Shown one piece after another: positions 49,331 to 59,149 of a DNA stretch of 64,000 nt (position 1 is the first letter of the stretch; every line of letters begins with the position of its first letter). The position numbers were made by a program, and so were the translations under genes. The stretch is from Chloroflexota bacterium (lineage in GTDB: Bacteria > Chloroflexota > Anaerolineae > UBA4142): positions 1 through 64,000 of the forward strand of contig JACRMI010000131.1 in assembly GCA_016215025.1 (NCBI GenBank), written 5' to 3'. The notes beneath the pieces are model-generated. The model made no database searches. It was not told where the DNA came from and was given only the letters and a program-made list of their open reading frames with translations.

Positions 49331-51532
49331 TCATTTGCAAGGAACCATCGGATCGGCTTGATACGGCACACGCGGATCGACTTGGATCAATCGTATCCCA
49401 TCAACCCACAAAGTGCCAAACGTGTTGAACAATCCTACTTTGACGAAGAGTCGTTTCGTCGTTGGGAGCGTTGTGATTGTGCCGCGAAATAGTTGCCAAC
49501 CGTGCGTTTCGTCCATGATCTCAATATCGGTCGAGCGCTTATCCTCCCAATTGCCATTATCCTCAATAAGGGTCACCACACCATAGCCCGTTCCATAAAT
49601 CGAAGAACTCTTTAGCCAGCCAGACAATTCGTATTGCATCTTCGGATTGACTTGAATCGGACTAGAAGTAACGATGGCTGTGGCATTTTGGTCGGTTAAC
49701 GTACTAAAGCGCATTGAAGGACTAGCGCCAATCACCTCCACCGGATCATTTTCGATCTTGACGGTGCCGGTGATATCGGTCCAACTCATGTAATCCTCTA
49801 TTTGAAGCTGCGTTCCTTTTGCTAGTGGAGCGAACTGACTGATGCGTGTTGTCGCCTCATGTTGAAAAGTTGTTCCCCAGTCCAGTGCCATCTCATACAA
49901 CACGACTGCCTTACACGTTTCCCCGGCCCCTGAATAATTTTGAGCAGCATTCAAGCGCACATTTCCTTTGGCAGTTAGAATTCGCGAGTAAGGGACAACG
50001 ATCCAAGCTACGAAGCCGCCTAGCACAACCAAGCTGAACAGAATTAAAAAAACAGCATTGATCGGGTAGGACGGTTTCGTTGGCGTGAAACCTTGTGCCC
50101 AAATGAAAACTGCCAGCAGCAAGATTATTCCAATGAGCAAGATACCAAACGGATTTACCTGAACAAGCGGAGCGGTCGGCGAAAAATAGATCACCAAGGA
50201 ATCGATCAAGCCATGCGCGAGAAAATCAAGCTGTCTAGCCAGAGTAGATGCGCCGCCAACAATATTTAGAGCATCCCGTTCACTGGTAAATGCGCCAACG
50301 ATCTGAATCCAAACGCCAATCGCAAAGAGAGCGCCAAAGGCAAGCCGAAACCATTTCTGATTTGCACTAAACGATGCTTGCAACAGACTGCCGACGCCAA
50401 GCATACACAATGGAACAATTTGAACTAGATAGCGAGGTCCCCACCACGAACCGCCATCCCAATCCGGTCGAAGAACAACTTCCACAAATTCAACGACAAC
50501 AAGTACGCCAATGACCGCCGCTTCCAATGGCTGACGCCGAAGCCAGTAGAACCAGCCAAGCACAAAAAGCACGATAATGGGTGAGTATAAAAGGAGACTT
50601 TTTTCTTGAGAAAAGAGCAGTCCAATTGTCGCAGTGAGTGGCTCGCTCAATGTCACCAGTTGGAGGACCCAATCGACCGGATTGAATTTGGTTCCAGCAA
50701 ATCCGATATAGACATTTTGAAAACGTGCCCATGAATAAAGCGCTTGGGCTACGCCGAAAAACAAAATCGGAGACAAAAATATAAAAACGTACTGCAACAA
50801 CCCAACGATGCGAGTGGATGTGCTCACGCCTGAACGCTTTTGTTTTTGATAAGTAATAATCAAGATATAGATCAGAATAATCGGGATGACCACCCCGTGA
50901 ATAAACTTTGAGAAGGCAAGATAACCAGACGCCAATCCCGCAATCCATATCCATCGGTTGAGTTGCGTCTTTTTGAAAAGATAAGCTGAATAAAATGATG
51001 CCAAAATCAACAACGCCAATAACGGTTCGCGCGTATAACTGCGCGAGTAGGGCCAAGCAATCGTGCCTAGTCCAAAAGCAAGCGTAACCCATAGTGCAGT
51101 TTTGCGTTGATAATCCAGCCCTAGGCAGGTATGGTAAAGTACGACACAAGTTAAGGCGGTGAGAATCGGATTGAGCAGCCCGACAAAAAGCATCGCAATC
51201 CAATTGGCATCCACTGTCGGATAGATTGAATAAGCAACTTTGCCAATTGCATAAAAAGGAATTTCGAGGATGGTTTGTCCCAATTCATAAATGGAATAGG
51301 TCCTACCGCCTACCCCCGCTTCATTCCGAGTCGCCGTCGGGCGAAACGAAAATTGTTGGCGCTCGACAATACTCTGTGCAACGCGATACTTTTCGATCTC
51401 ATCACCGAATTGGATCCGTCCGGACATGGTGAAAGCATAAATCGAAAAGAAAAACAAGAAAAGGAGCGCGCTCATCGAAATGCGCTGCCCCCCTGCTTGA
51501 AATAATTGCACTGCACGCGCAACTTGCCGCAC
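49331..51532 (-). CDS. Large GT-C-type membrane glycosyltransferase with C-terminal beta domain
   Basis: A 733-residue protein. An N-terminal membrane region of about 12 segments (20-540) has the acidic motif QFGDEIEKYRVAQSI after the first segment, as in GT39/ArnT-like enzymes that use polyprenyl-phosphate sugars. The C-terminal part (about 590-733) is a soluble beta-sandwich with carbohydrate-binding character: YELSGWLKSSS, GWQLFRGTITTLPTTKRLFV. It starts at GTG, whose G is the last base of the previous stop TAG, with GAGGGG upstream. Last gene of the exopolysaccharide operon. Confidence 0.8.
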   Translation of the reverse strand: MRQVARAVQLFQAGGQRISMSALLFLFFFSIYAFTMSGRIQFGDEIEKYRVAQSIVERQQFSFRPTATRNEAGVGGRTYSIYELGQTILEIPFYAIGKVAYSIYPTVDANWIAMLFVGLLNPILTALTCVVLYHTCLGLDYQRKTALWVTLAFGLGTIAWPYSRSYTREPLLALLILASFYSAYLFKKTQLNRWIWIAGLASGYLAFSKFIHGVVIPIILIYILIITYQKQKRSGVSTSTRIVGLLQYVFIFLSPILFFGVAQALYSWARFQNVYIGFAGTKFNPVDWVLQLVTLSEPLTATIGLLFSQEKSLLLYSPIIVLFVLGWFYWLRRQPLEAAVIGVLVVVEFVEVVLRPDWDGGSWWGPRYLVQIVPLCMLGVGSLLQASFSANQKWFRLAFGALFAIGVWIQIVGAFTSERDALNIVGGASTLARQLDFLAHGLIDSLVIYFSPTAPLVQVNPFGILLIGIILLLAVFIWAQGFTPTKPSYPINAVFLILFSLVVLGGFVAWIVVPYSRILTAKGNVRLNAAQNYSGAGETCKAVVLYEMALDWGTTFQHEATTRISQFAPLAKGTQLQIEDYMSWTDITGTVKIENDPVEVIGASPSMRFSTLTDQNATAIVTSSPIQVNPKMQYELSGWLKSSSIYGTGYGVVTLIEDNGNWEDKRSTDIEIMDETHGWQLFRGTITTLPTTKRLFVKVGLFNTFGTLWVDGIRLIQVDPRVPYQADPMVPCK

Positions 51533-52947
51533 TATCTACCCCTCAATGCCAACATATCGCCCATCGTTCTTAAGAGGATAATGAGATCCAACCACAACGA
51601 TTGATGCTTGATGTAGTACAAATCATACTGCAGCCGAATCTTGGCGTCATCAACGCTTTCGACGTAACCATGATTGACCACGGCCCAGCCCGCCATCCCC
51701 GGCTTGACCGAATTGCGCAAGCGATGAAACGGAATCACCCGATCTAACTCGGCAAGGTGTTCTGGACGTTCTGGCCGCGGACCCACCGCGCTCATATCGC
51801 CTTTCAAAACGTTGAGCAATTGCGGCATCTCATCTAGACGGGCTTTGCGCAACAAACCACCCACGCGCGTGATACGCGGATCGCGTTCTTGCGCGCGCAC
51901 CGCTTGCCCATCCGCTTCGGCGTTCGCGACCATCGTGCGTAGCTTGAGCAATTGAAAGACCCGGCCACCTTTGCCCACGCGCTCTTGCGAATAAAAAATC
52001 GGACCGCGTGAATCAACTCGAATTGCAATCGCAATAAACGGAAAAATTAGCGCATACAACACTAGCCCAACGGATGCACTTGTAATATCAAACACTCGCT
52101 TCGCCGCCGGGTAGAATCCGCTTGCTTCCGCCGAGTCGAGCGGCAAAGCAATATTCCAATAATCGCCAATGTGTTCGATGGGGATACGCCCGGTCAATTG
52201 CTCGAACAATTCCGACATGAGCGTGACTTGGATGCCGCGTTCTTTGCATTCGAGCAATGCACGGAAAAGCAAAGGCCGCGTCTCATGCGAAATTGCCAAG
52301 ATCACTTCAGGAATATTTTGCTCTTGGACAATTCGGACCAAATCCCTTGCCGTTCCGAGAATTGGAAAATCGACCTTCGATTCTTCTAGTCGGACACATT
52401 GCCCAATTTTGTTGGGATCATCGTCGATGAAACCCAGGATGCGATAATGGATACTCGCATAATCTTGAATCGTCTGAGCGATGGTCTCGCCTGCCCAGCC
52501 CGCCCCGACGATGATGATCTTGCGTGCAAAGACAGGACGTTGAATCACTTGCACATAAGCGAGACGCCACAATCCAATCAAAATAAAACTGGCGACACCC
52601 TGATAACCGACGATACCGCGCGGAAGCGTACCAGGCGTTGCGAAGAAAAAGTAGATAACGACATAGACAATGACGACGAAAGCCACCGCGCGCACAAGCG
52701 CACCTATCGCCGTCGAGAGGTCGGTGATTTTTTGCGGATCATAAAAGCCCGTGATCAGCGCCGAGAAAAACCACAAAGCCGGTAAGAAAATAAACCAACC
52801 GGCTTGATCGACGAGATATTCAAGGTCAAACACCCATCCGGCGCGGAATGCCATGATCCAAAACGCCAAAACGGTTGTCAATTCGACGATGATTAGATCG
52901 ATGACAACCAGAAGTGTTTTACGCTCGGCAAGACGAAAGGAAAACAT
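51532..52947 (-). CDS. Polyprenyl-phosphate sugar-1-phosphate transferase (WbaP/WcaJ-like)
   Basis: Starts a glycan by moving a sugar phosphate from UDP-sugar to undecaprenyl phosphate. A 471-residue protein. Four N-terminal membrane segments and a Rossmann-like CoA-binding domain ([18 protein letters not shown], about 143-160) are followed by the bacterial sugar transferase domain: [40 protein letters not shown], and the catalytic [20 protein letters not shown] with GPRPE. It lies 8 nt after the GT2 gene and overlaps the next gene by one base. Confidence 0.92.
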   Translation of the reverse strand: MFSFRLAERKTLLVVIDLIIVELTTVLAFWIMAFRAGWVFDLEYLVDQAGWFIFLPALWFFSALITGFYDPQKITDLSTAIGALVRAVAFVVIVYVVIYFFFATPGTLPRGIVGYQGVASFILIGLWRLAYVQVIQRPVFARKIIIVGAGWAGETIAQTIQDYASIHYRILGFIDDDPNKIGQCVRLEESKVDFPILGTARDLVRIVQEQNIPEVILAISHETRPLLFRALLECKERGIQVTLMSELFEQLTGRIPIEHIGDYWNIALPLDSAEASGFYPAAKRVFDITSASVGLVLYALIFPFIAIAIRVDSRGPIFYSQERVGKGGRVFQLLKLRTMVANAEADGQAVRAQERDPRITRVGGLLRKARLDEMPQLLNVLKGDMSAVGPRPERPEHLAELDRVIPFHRLRNSVKPGMAGWAVVNHGYVESVDDAKIRLQYDLYYIKHQSLWLDLIILLRTMGDMLALRGR

Positions 52948-52955
52948 GGGAAGAG

Positions 52956-53852
52956 TTAGGGCTTGCGACTACCTGCAAATTTTTCTTTCCGAAACAAGTT
53001 CACCAAAAGCGCCACTCCAAGCTTGATCGCCATGACAAGATAGTAAAACCAGTTGAATAAAAAGATATAACGGGACGCCAAGTTTTTTCGGTAATAGAGA
53101 AAGTACGAGCGATGCCATTCAAAAATCGAACGATAGGGATTGACGCGCGAGCCACCGTGACTGGCGTAATGAATGATCTGGGCTGGCGGATAATAGTAGA
53201 TTTGCCAACCTGCCCGTTTTGCACGAAAACAAAAATCGGCGTCCTCTTGATAAGCAAAAAATCGTTCGTCGAAAAGTCCAATTTGATCGAGCACCGCGCG
53301 GCGAATCAACATGCACGAGCCAGAGATGGCATCGGCGGCATGAATTTCGTTTTCGCCTTTGTAGGTCATCAAGTAGCGCGCAAAGAGCGAACTCTTGGGG
53401 AAAATGGTCGCTAGACCTGAAAAATAGCAAAACAAATCCCAGGGCGTCGCGAAACTGCGGCGGCATTGCTTTTGCAGCGACCCATCGCGATTGAGGACCT
53501 TGGGTCCGCAGATTCCAATCTCTGGATGGGCATCGGCGTACGCAATCAACTGATCGAGCGCATTCTCCAAAACGAGTGTGTCGTTGTTCAGGAGTAGAAC
53601 GTAGCGCCCTTGACTGCGTTGAATCGCTTGATTAACGGGTTTGGCAAATCCAAAGTTTGAAGCGTTTGCGATCAAACAAACACTTGGAAACTCGGACCGC
53701 AACATCTCGATCGTGCCGTCTTGCGAATTGTTATCAACGACGATGATTTCGAACTGGGCGGTGTGAGTATGGGCATCGATGGACTGCAAACATTCGCGGA
53801 GAAGCGTCTTGGCTTGAAGAGTTGGAATACAAATGGAAAGGTCAAGCATCAT
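52956..53852 (-). CDS. Family 2 glycosyltransferase (rhamnosyltransferase-like)
   Basis: A 298-residue GT2. LSICIPTLQAKTLLRECLQS, VVDNNSQDGT, NFGFAKPVNQAI and LLLNNDTLV (the DxD equivalent) are followed by GSCMLIRRAVLDQIGLFDERFF and EDADFCFRAKRAGW. A C-terminal membrane segment lies near 270-285. The start ATG overlaps the stop of the preceding GT4 gene as ATGA. The acceptor is unknown; the family often makes rhamnan or O-antigen-like polymers. Confidence 0.88.
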   Translation of the reverse strand: MMLDLSICIPTLQAKTLLRECLQSIDAHTHTAQFEIIVVDNNSQDGTIEMLRSEFPSVCLIANASNFGFAKPVNQAIQRSQGRYVLLLNNDTLVLENALDQLIAYADAHPEIGICGPKVLNRDGSLQKQCRRSFATPWDLFCYFSGLATIFPKSSLFARYLMTYKGENEIHAADAISGSCMLIRRAVLDQIGLFDERFFAYQEDADFCFRAKRAGWQIYYYPPAQIIHYASHGGSRVNPYRSIFEWHRSYFLYYRKNLASRYIFLFNWFYYLVMAIKLGVALLVNLFRKEKFAGSRKP

Positions 53853-54970
53853 CGGTTTCTGAATGACTGTTCGTAAACTGCCAAGGTTTCTCTCGCCGTA
53901 CGCTCCCAAGAGAACGATTGCGCCCGCTTCAAACCTTTCTGCGCTAATGTAACACGCAGTTCACTATCTGTCAAAGCACGCTGCAATGCAACCGTCAATT
54001 CATCGATGCTATTCGGATTAATCAAGAGACCGGCATCACCGGCAACCTCCGGCATCGACGAAACATTCGATGTGATGACCGGAGTTCCACAGGCCATGGC
54101 TTCAAGAACCGGCAAACCAAATCCCTCGTAAAGCGAAGGATAAACGAACACGCGACTGGCTTGATAAATCAAAGGCAATTCGTCCTGGGTCACATAACCG
54201 AGAAAATGCACGCGATCAGAAATTCCTAATTCGGATAACGTCGTGAAAACTGCATCATCTTTCCATCCACGCGAACCGACGAGAACAAGGGAATGTGGCA
54301 AGCCCTGATGGACTAGACGAGCAAATGCCTGAAGCAGAATAGGCAAATTTTTTCTTGGTTCTAGATTTCCCACGTACAAAGCAAATTCAGCCGGAAGATT
54401 ATATTTGTGCCGCGCCTCATCGAGGCGATTGCAATTCTCAGTTAGATGGAATTGCGATGAAATTCCATACGACACCTGATTAACCTTTTCGGATGGTGTC
54501 TTCAATAACCGCAGAATATCCTGGCGCGTGCTCTCGGAAATAGCAATAATCGATGTGGCGCGACGTGCGGCGAGCGGAATCATCGTACGGAAGAATATTC
54601 GTTTGTATAGCAAATGAGCTTGCGGGTAAAGAAAAAAAGTCATATCGTGAAATGTGACGACCGTAGCGCAAGGCGCAGCGAGGGGAAGCGAATAATGCGG
54701 CGAATGCAACACGTCGAGTTTGTACTGGCGTGCCAGAATCGGCAACGCTGTTTGCTCCCAGGCGATTCGCAGCGTGCGCATTGGAAGCGCGACTTGAATT
54801 GTTCGCGCTCGTTGCAGCGTTTTAAAAAGCGAAGCATGGAATGGTTTAACGAACACAACGTATTCATTCGGCGTATCAAGTCGTGACAACGCCGCGATTA
54901 GATTGACGATATAATTTCCCGCGCCAAACAAACGCTCTGGCAGAGCCGTGGCATCTATGCCAATATGCAT
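53849..54970 (-). CDS. Family 4 glycosyltransferase
   Basis: A 373-residue GT-B enzyme. The start MHIGIDATALPERLFGAGNY has GGAA upstream; an earlier in-frame start lacks a ribosome site. The C-terminal domain keeps the retaining GT4 signature, YVGNLEPRKNLPILLQAFAR and FVYPSLYEGFGLPVLEAMAC then GTPVITSNVSSMPEV. It shares the ATGA overlap with the GT2 gene downstream. First gene of the tightly coupled four-gene set GT4-GT2-sugar transferase-GT-C. Confidence 0.9.
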   Translation of the reverse strand: MHIGIDATALPERLFGAGNYIVNLIAALSRLDTPNEYVVFVKPFHASLFKTLQRARTIQVALPMRTLRIAWEQTALPILARQYKLDVLHSPHYSLPLAAPCATVVTFHDMTFFLYPQAHLLYKRIFFRTMIPLAARRATSIIAISESTRQDILRLLKTPSEKVNQVSYGISSQFHLTENCNRLDEARHKYNLPAEFALYVGNLEPRKNLPILLQAFARLVHQGLPHSLVLVGSRGWKDDAVFTTLSELGISDRVHFLGYVTQDELPLIYQASRVFVYPSLYEGFGLPVLEAMACGTPVITSNVSSMPEVAGDAGLLINPNSIDELTVALQRALTDSELRVTLAQKGLKRAQSFSWERTARETLAVYEQSFRNR

Positions 54971-55052
54971 TGGATTCCTATTCCCAGAATATCCGAATTG
55001 TTGTGTGTGAACTGCCACTATTTTACTCTCACACGCGAAAGCGACAAAATCA

Positions 55053-55080
55053 AACCCGGCAGCCGTACGACCGCCGGGTT
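55053..55080 (-). terminator. Terminator after the PqqD-GT2 gene
   Basis: On the minus strand AACCCGGC and GCCGGGTT form an 8-bp GC-rich stem followed by TGATTTTGTC. Confidence 0.65.
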
Positions 55081-55104
55081 GATCCTTTTATCGATGCTGG
55101 AAAT

Positions 55105-56595
55105 TTAGATTTGTGCCAATCGCCACTGAACGTATTTCACGATTCGATGCACGAGAGCTTGCGATCCTTCATTGCGCCAGATCAAGCGAACGCGTACCCA
55201 CCAATTTGATCTAAGCTCTACCTTCGCAAATTCGACATCAGCAAATTCTGGAAGTGTGCGAGTTTTGCCAGAAAGAATCAGAGGTAGATAATAGTGCTGA
55301 ATCAAATCCCAAGTTAGTACCGGCAAGCCATGCCAGATCAATGGTGGTGGAACTTGTTTCTGCCAAGTAAAAAGTTCGCGGTCACTTTGTCTCCGTTCAA
55401 CTTGCACAATTCTTCGCTCACTCAACAACTCGGGCAGATGTCGCATCAAATTACGCCAGGCACTCCGATAGGCTCGCAGCGCCCCAGTCTTCAACTGTAA
55501 TAAAGCAACAACAAAACCAAGCAAGTCTTCCAAAGTATATGATAATAGGAAACGTAAGAGAAAGGGCCGGCTGAGAAGCTTAATCGCAAAACGCAGGCGA
55601 CCATAGACGACATTCTCTAACTTACTTGGGCTCATCCCCTTTTTAGTTCCATCAGGAACTCGACCACTAAATGCGTGATAGACAATGGCTTTGGGAGCAG
55701 CACGAATCGTGTACCCCATCAAGCGTGCGCGATAGCACCATTCGTTATCCTCATAGTAAAGTGGAAATTTCTCATCCAACTTGCCAACCTTCTCCCATGC
55801 TGAACGAGAAATTAACGTGGCGGCAAAACATGCGGACGAAATGGTATCCCAATGATCGAACTGCCCCAAATCGAGGTAACCTAATCCGTTATCTGCTCCC
55901 CAAGCAAATGCGCCAACATGATTGCCAATTCCGTTCAAAAAAGCAGGAGCCCACATGAATTTGAGTTTCGCCGCAACGGCAGCGCAGGTTGGATCGCTTT
56001 GTGCCACCTGCACCATTTGAGCAATTGCATCCGGTTCAAGTCGCGTATCCGGATTGAGAATCAAAAAATATCGGCCCGACGCGGCGGCAATGCCGTCGTT
56101 AATAGTGAAAGCAAGAGATTGGCGATCATTTGATCGAATAAGTCGAACCTGAGGAGCATGAGCAAAAACCCACTCGGCCGAATCATCGGAAGACGCATTA
56201 TCAACAAGAATGATTTCAAGAGGTGAATAATTTTGGGTGGAGAGCGAGGTAATGCAATCTGGCAACCATTTACGGCTATTATACCCTACGACGATGACAG
56301 AAACCAAGTCACCGACCATTCCTGGTGCCGCGGCAGGCAAATATTTTTCGCCTTCACGAATTAGGAAACCCGCTTCAGCAAGACAGGCAAGCGCAGCGTC
56401 ACAAATAGTGTACGCCGCGCTATCTGAGCAAAAATCTTGAACGATTGCGGTCAATCGGCGCGCCTTAGCTTGTTGCCAAAGCGAAAGGAGAATGGAATCG
56501 ATGCCAATCCTGCCACCTTCTTTGATGGAAAGATAGAGAAGCGAAGATTTGCCAAGTTCAAGGACAGTGGAAGCGTGATCGTAACGGATGGTCAT
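55105..56595 (-). CDS. Family 2 glycosyltransferase with N-terminal PqqD/winged-helix-like domain
   Basis: A 496-residue protein of three parts. Residues about 1-90 look like a PqqD-type winged helix: LELGKSSLLYLSIKEGGRIG, LLSLWQQAKARRLTAIVQDF, ALACLAEAGFL. Residues about 95-330 are a GT2 domain: VSVIVVGYNSRKWLPDCITS, LVDNASSDDSAEW, LILNPDTRL, ISRSAWEKVGKLDEKFPLYY. The end has a membrane-near region and a tail, LIWRNEGSQALVHRIVKYVQ, that resembles the tail of the radical SAM protein two genes upstream. The ATG (MTIRYDH) is chosen; a TTG upstream overlaps the methyltransferase stop. Confidence 0.82.
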   Translation of the reverse strand: MTIRYDHASTVLELGKSSLLYLSIKEGGRIGIDSILLSLWQQAKARRLTAIVQDFCSDSAAYTICDAALACLAEAGFLIREGEKYLPAAAPGMVGDLVSVIVVGYNSRKWLPDCITSLSTQNYSPLEIILVDNASSDDSAEWVFAHAPQVRLIRSNDRQSLAFTINDGIAAASGRYFLILNPDTRLEPDAIAQMVQVAQSDPTCAAVAAKLKFMWAPAFLNGIGNHVGAFAWGADNGLGYLDLGQFDHWDTISSACFAATLISRSAWEKVGKLDEKFPLYYEDNEWCYRARLMGYTIRAAPKAIVYHAFSGRVPDGTKKGMSPSKLENVVYGRLRFAIKLLSRPFLLRFLLSYTLEDLLGFVVALLQLKTGALRAYRSAWRNLMRHLPELLSERRIVQVERRQSDRELFTWQKQVPPPLIWHGLPVLTWDLIQHYYLPLILSGKTRTLPEFADVEFAKVELRSNWWVRVRLIWRNEGSQALVHRIVKYVQWRLAQI

Positions 56596-56618
56596 CAACG
56601 AATTGCTCGATGAGCCAA

Positions 56619-57491
56619 TCAATCAAGAGCTCTTAAATTGAACCTCGAGTCACTTTTCTTGCTGGCAATTAGAATCAAACGTCTCTCCATCACATAAACC
56701 GGAGCAGAGAAATACTTAAAGCCTGCAGTACGCAACATTCCTATCACGCATTCAGTATCTGGGACCCACCAATTGGATGGATCGCCATTCAATTCGTCAC
56801 CTTCGATAAATTTCATAAAGCCCTTGTGACAGGCGGTCACGCGAATACCTTTATATGTACCCTGCCCGACATACAAACAATTTCGAGGGTCTTCAGGTAT
56901 AATTTCAGTTTCCACCCAAATGGTATCTTCGCACAAGCGCCCCATTTGTTCCAAGACTTGTAAGGGATTCTTAAGGTGATAAAGTACGCCAGCAAATATC
57001 ACCAGATCGAATTTCTCTTGCATCGTATCAAGCGAATGCGCATCCTGAAGTCGATAATCAATATCCACATTCCAAATCTTTTTGCACCATTCGGCTTGCT
57101 TATAGTAATCTTCCCAAGATTCGATGCCAACCACTTTGCCTGCGCCGAGCAGCTTGAGTTGGATCGAAAAGAAACCAGCATTGCAGCCGACATCCAAAAC
57201 CGACATTCCATCAAGCGCGCGCGGTAAACTGGGACACAATTTTTGCCACACTACCTCATGGAGTGCCGGATTATCCAGGGTGTAAATGCCATTCCCCACA
57301 TAAATCCGATGATACCAAAAAGGGAAGGAGCGAATAAGAGAAAGGGTTTCTTCGCGACTGAGCGCATTGGGCGGCTCCGCCAAGCTGCCTAACTGCTTAC
57401 TAGCAGATTCTTCTTTTGTTACATTCACACTTGTGGTCGTAGCTGGAGCAGACGTTTTGAAAGTTCCAAATAACCTTTTGGTGAACTGCAT
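56619..57491 (-). CDS. CmoB-like (DUF1698) SAM methyltransferase
   Basis: A 290-residue methyltransferase. LIRSFPFWYHRIYVGNGIYT matches the start of the CmoB/DUF1698 core, then motif I, VLDVGCNAGFFSIQLKLLGA, and FAGVLYHLKNPLQVLEQM. CmoB itself modifies tRNA U34, but relatives in sugar clusters methylate or carboxymethylate glycans. Here it sits between a radical SAM gene and a GT2 gene, so a glycan or lipid target is more likely. GGAGG lies before the chosen ATG; the first 60 residues are low complexity. Confidence 0.8.
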   Translation of the reverse strand: MQFTKRLFGTFKTSAPATTTSVNVTKEESASKQLGSLAEPPNALSREETLSLIRSFPFWYHRIYVGNGIYTLDNPALHEVVWQKLCPSLPRALDGMSVLDVGCNAGFFSIQLKLLGAGKVVGIESWEDYYKQAEWCKKIWNVDIDYRLQDAHSLDTMQEKFDLVIFAGVLYHLKNPLQVLEQMGRLCEDTIWVETEIIPEDPRNCLYVGQGTYKGIRVTACHKGFMKFIEGDELNGDPSNWWVPDTECVIGMLRTAGFKYFSAPVYVMERRLILIASKKSDSRFNLRALD

Positions 57492-57532
57492 GCATTCCTC
57501 CAATATTTTATTTGTCTTATCGCAAACAAGAT

Positions 57533-58906
57533 TTATTTTTGGATAGTTCTTCCGATATACTGCCACGTTCGATGAATCAGCACCCCTAATCCCTTTTCAC
57601 GCCAAATTTGTAGCGCTTGGTTCAGCCAGGTTTTACTAAATGGCAAACGGAACACCGAATTCGATGTTTCTGCACGATTCAACTTGGGAGAATTATCCTG
57701 GTTACGAAAAGTTACCAGGACGGGAGCTGTAGCAAAGTTATCGATTGAGTTAGCTTGAAAGAATTCGGTGAATGCTTGCGGATTCTCAAGCAAACTAAAC
57801 GCTCGATACAATAGAGGTTCAGTGTCCTGATAAACATCGAGAAAGCGCTGTCGCACTTGATCATCGTTAAAGGAGTATTGGTTTTGTATATCGTGCCCAT
57901 AAGGACAGCGCAGGCAAAGTGTATCCAGTTTCTCCAATCCTTTGACTCGCTTACCCGCAAAAGCCCCACGGGATTTTCGATACAGATTATTATTCCAAAT
58001 ATCCGTGAAACCGATTTGCCCAGGTTGAATCAACCCAAAGTCATGTTTTTGTTCCCATGGCGCACAACAAGGCGAGATGGAACCATTTGCATTGACCATC
58101 GAGTAATTATAATGCCAGGCACAAGGAGTCGTTATCCGCTTTTGAGTTGCAGCATTTTCAGAGGCAGTTGGGACGGTTGGGTTGGGATCCAATTCACCTT
58201 TTCTGTAACTGGGCAGCCATTCTGGTCGATCGATAAATGCTTCGCGCCGGTTAAACGTAATGCCAATTTGCTCACAATATTTTCGAGTCGATTCAATATC
58301 ATGTTCATTGAAACTGAACACCAGAAAATTCCAAATGATATTCGTTTTCAGCCCCAGCCGATCGCGCGCTTTGGCTAATCGCTCGATATTGTTTTTGGCA
58401 AGTTCAAAGTTTCCTCCGCGACGATAAGTTTGATACGTCGCTTGCGAGAACCCATCCAGAGAAGCTGCAACATCGTCAATCCCGGAATTGAGCAAGTCAT
58501 CGATAAATGGGTCGGTCAAAGGGAGGGATAGATTGGTGTGAATTTCGGTCGCAATATCGAACGACTTGGCTTTTCTTATCATTGCAGGCAACTCTTTATT
58601 TAAAAGAGGTTCGCCCCAGTTGTAAAACATGACCAAGAAAAGATATTCGCCCAGTTCGTCAATAAGGGAATCAAAGATTTCCAGGTTCAAAAATGTCCTC
58701 TCGCGAAAAGATATGGAACGTCCGGACTTTTTTTCATCATTTTCGACACCGGTTGGGCAGAGAGGGCAACGTAGTTGGCAAATGGAAGAGGGATCGATTC
58801 CCATATAGGAGGGATGGGTTCTGACTAAAACTTCGCCAGTCCACATCTCGTATTTCGATCTGAGGAAGTTTACAAAGGCAGATCGATTGGATTTCGGAAA
58901 ATACAT
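57533..58906 (-). CDS. Radical SAM/SPASM protein
   Basis: A 457-residue enzyme. The SAM-binding [4Fe-4S] motif is Cys43, Cys47 and Cys50 in SSICQLRCPLCPTG. FYNWGEPLLNKEL and TEIHTNLSLPL continue the barrel. A SPASM-type region has SPCCAPWEQ and CLRCPYG for an auxiliary cluster. The C-terminal 100 residues are extra and end IWREKGLGVLIHRTWQYIGR, like the tail of the GT2 protein downstream. Such proteins in surface polysaccharide clusters are mostly uncharacterised; the substrate is unknown. Own promoter at 58971-58999. Confidence 0.85.
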   Translation of the reverse strand: MYFPKSNRSAFVNFLRSKYEMWTGEVLVRTHPSYMGIDPSSICQLRCPLCPTGVENDEKKSGRSISFRERTFLNLEIFDSLIDELGEYLFLVMFYNWGEPLLNKELPAMIRKAKSFDIATEIHTNLSLPLTDPFIDDLLNSGIDDVAASLDGFSQATYQTYRRGGNFELAKNNIERLAKARDRLGLKTNIIWNFLVFSFNEHDIESTRKYCEQIGITFNRREAFIDRPEWLPSYRKGELDPNPTVPTASENAATQKRITTPCAWHYNYSMVNANGSISPCCAPWEQKHDFGLIQPGQIGFTDIWNNNLYRKSRGAFAGKRVKGLEKLDTLCLRCPYGHDIQNQYSFNDDQVRQRFLDVYQDTEPLLYRAFSLLENPQAFTEFFQANSIDNFATAPVLVTFRNQDNSPKLNRAETSNSVFRLPFSKTWLNQALQIWREKGLGVLIHRTWQYIGRTIQK

Positions 58907-58970
58907 AATGAGCGATTTTTCCCTTCGTTAGAGACAAAGGTTAATTCTAATTCCAAAGGTAGGCGCAAGC

Positions 58971-58999
58971 ATTATCGCACTATCCATTGAATCGCGCAA
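58971..58999 (-). promoter_or_regulatory. Promoter of the radical SAM gene
   Basis: On the minus strand TTGCGC (58994-58999) and GATAAT (58971-58976) with a 17-nt spacer. Confidence 0.45.
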
Positions 59000-59071
59000 A
59001 TCGGATATGCATCTAATGCGCCGTCATTCATTTGACATCTGAAATTGCCAAATTGAAATTGAAAATAAAAA

Positions 59072-59098
59072 TGCGATGCATTATATCGATGCATCGCA
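59072..59098 (-). terminator. Terminator after the large beta-helix gene
   Basis: On the minus strand TGCGATGCAT and ATGCATCGCA form a 10-bp stem, 7-nt loop, followed by TTTTTATTTTC. The rest of the 58907-59149 gap holds the radical SAM promoter and nothing else recognisable. Confidence 0.82.
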
Positions 59099-59149
59099 CA
59101 TCTCAAATAAACAATCAAGGTCTGTAGCTTTCAGCAAAATCAAAAACAC

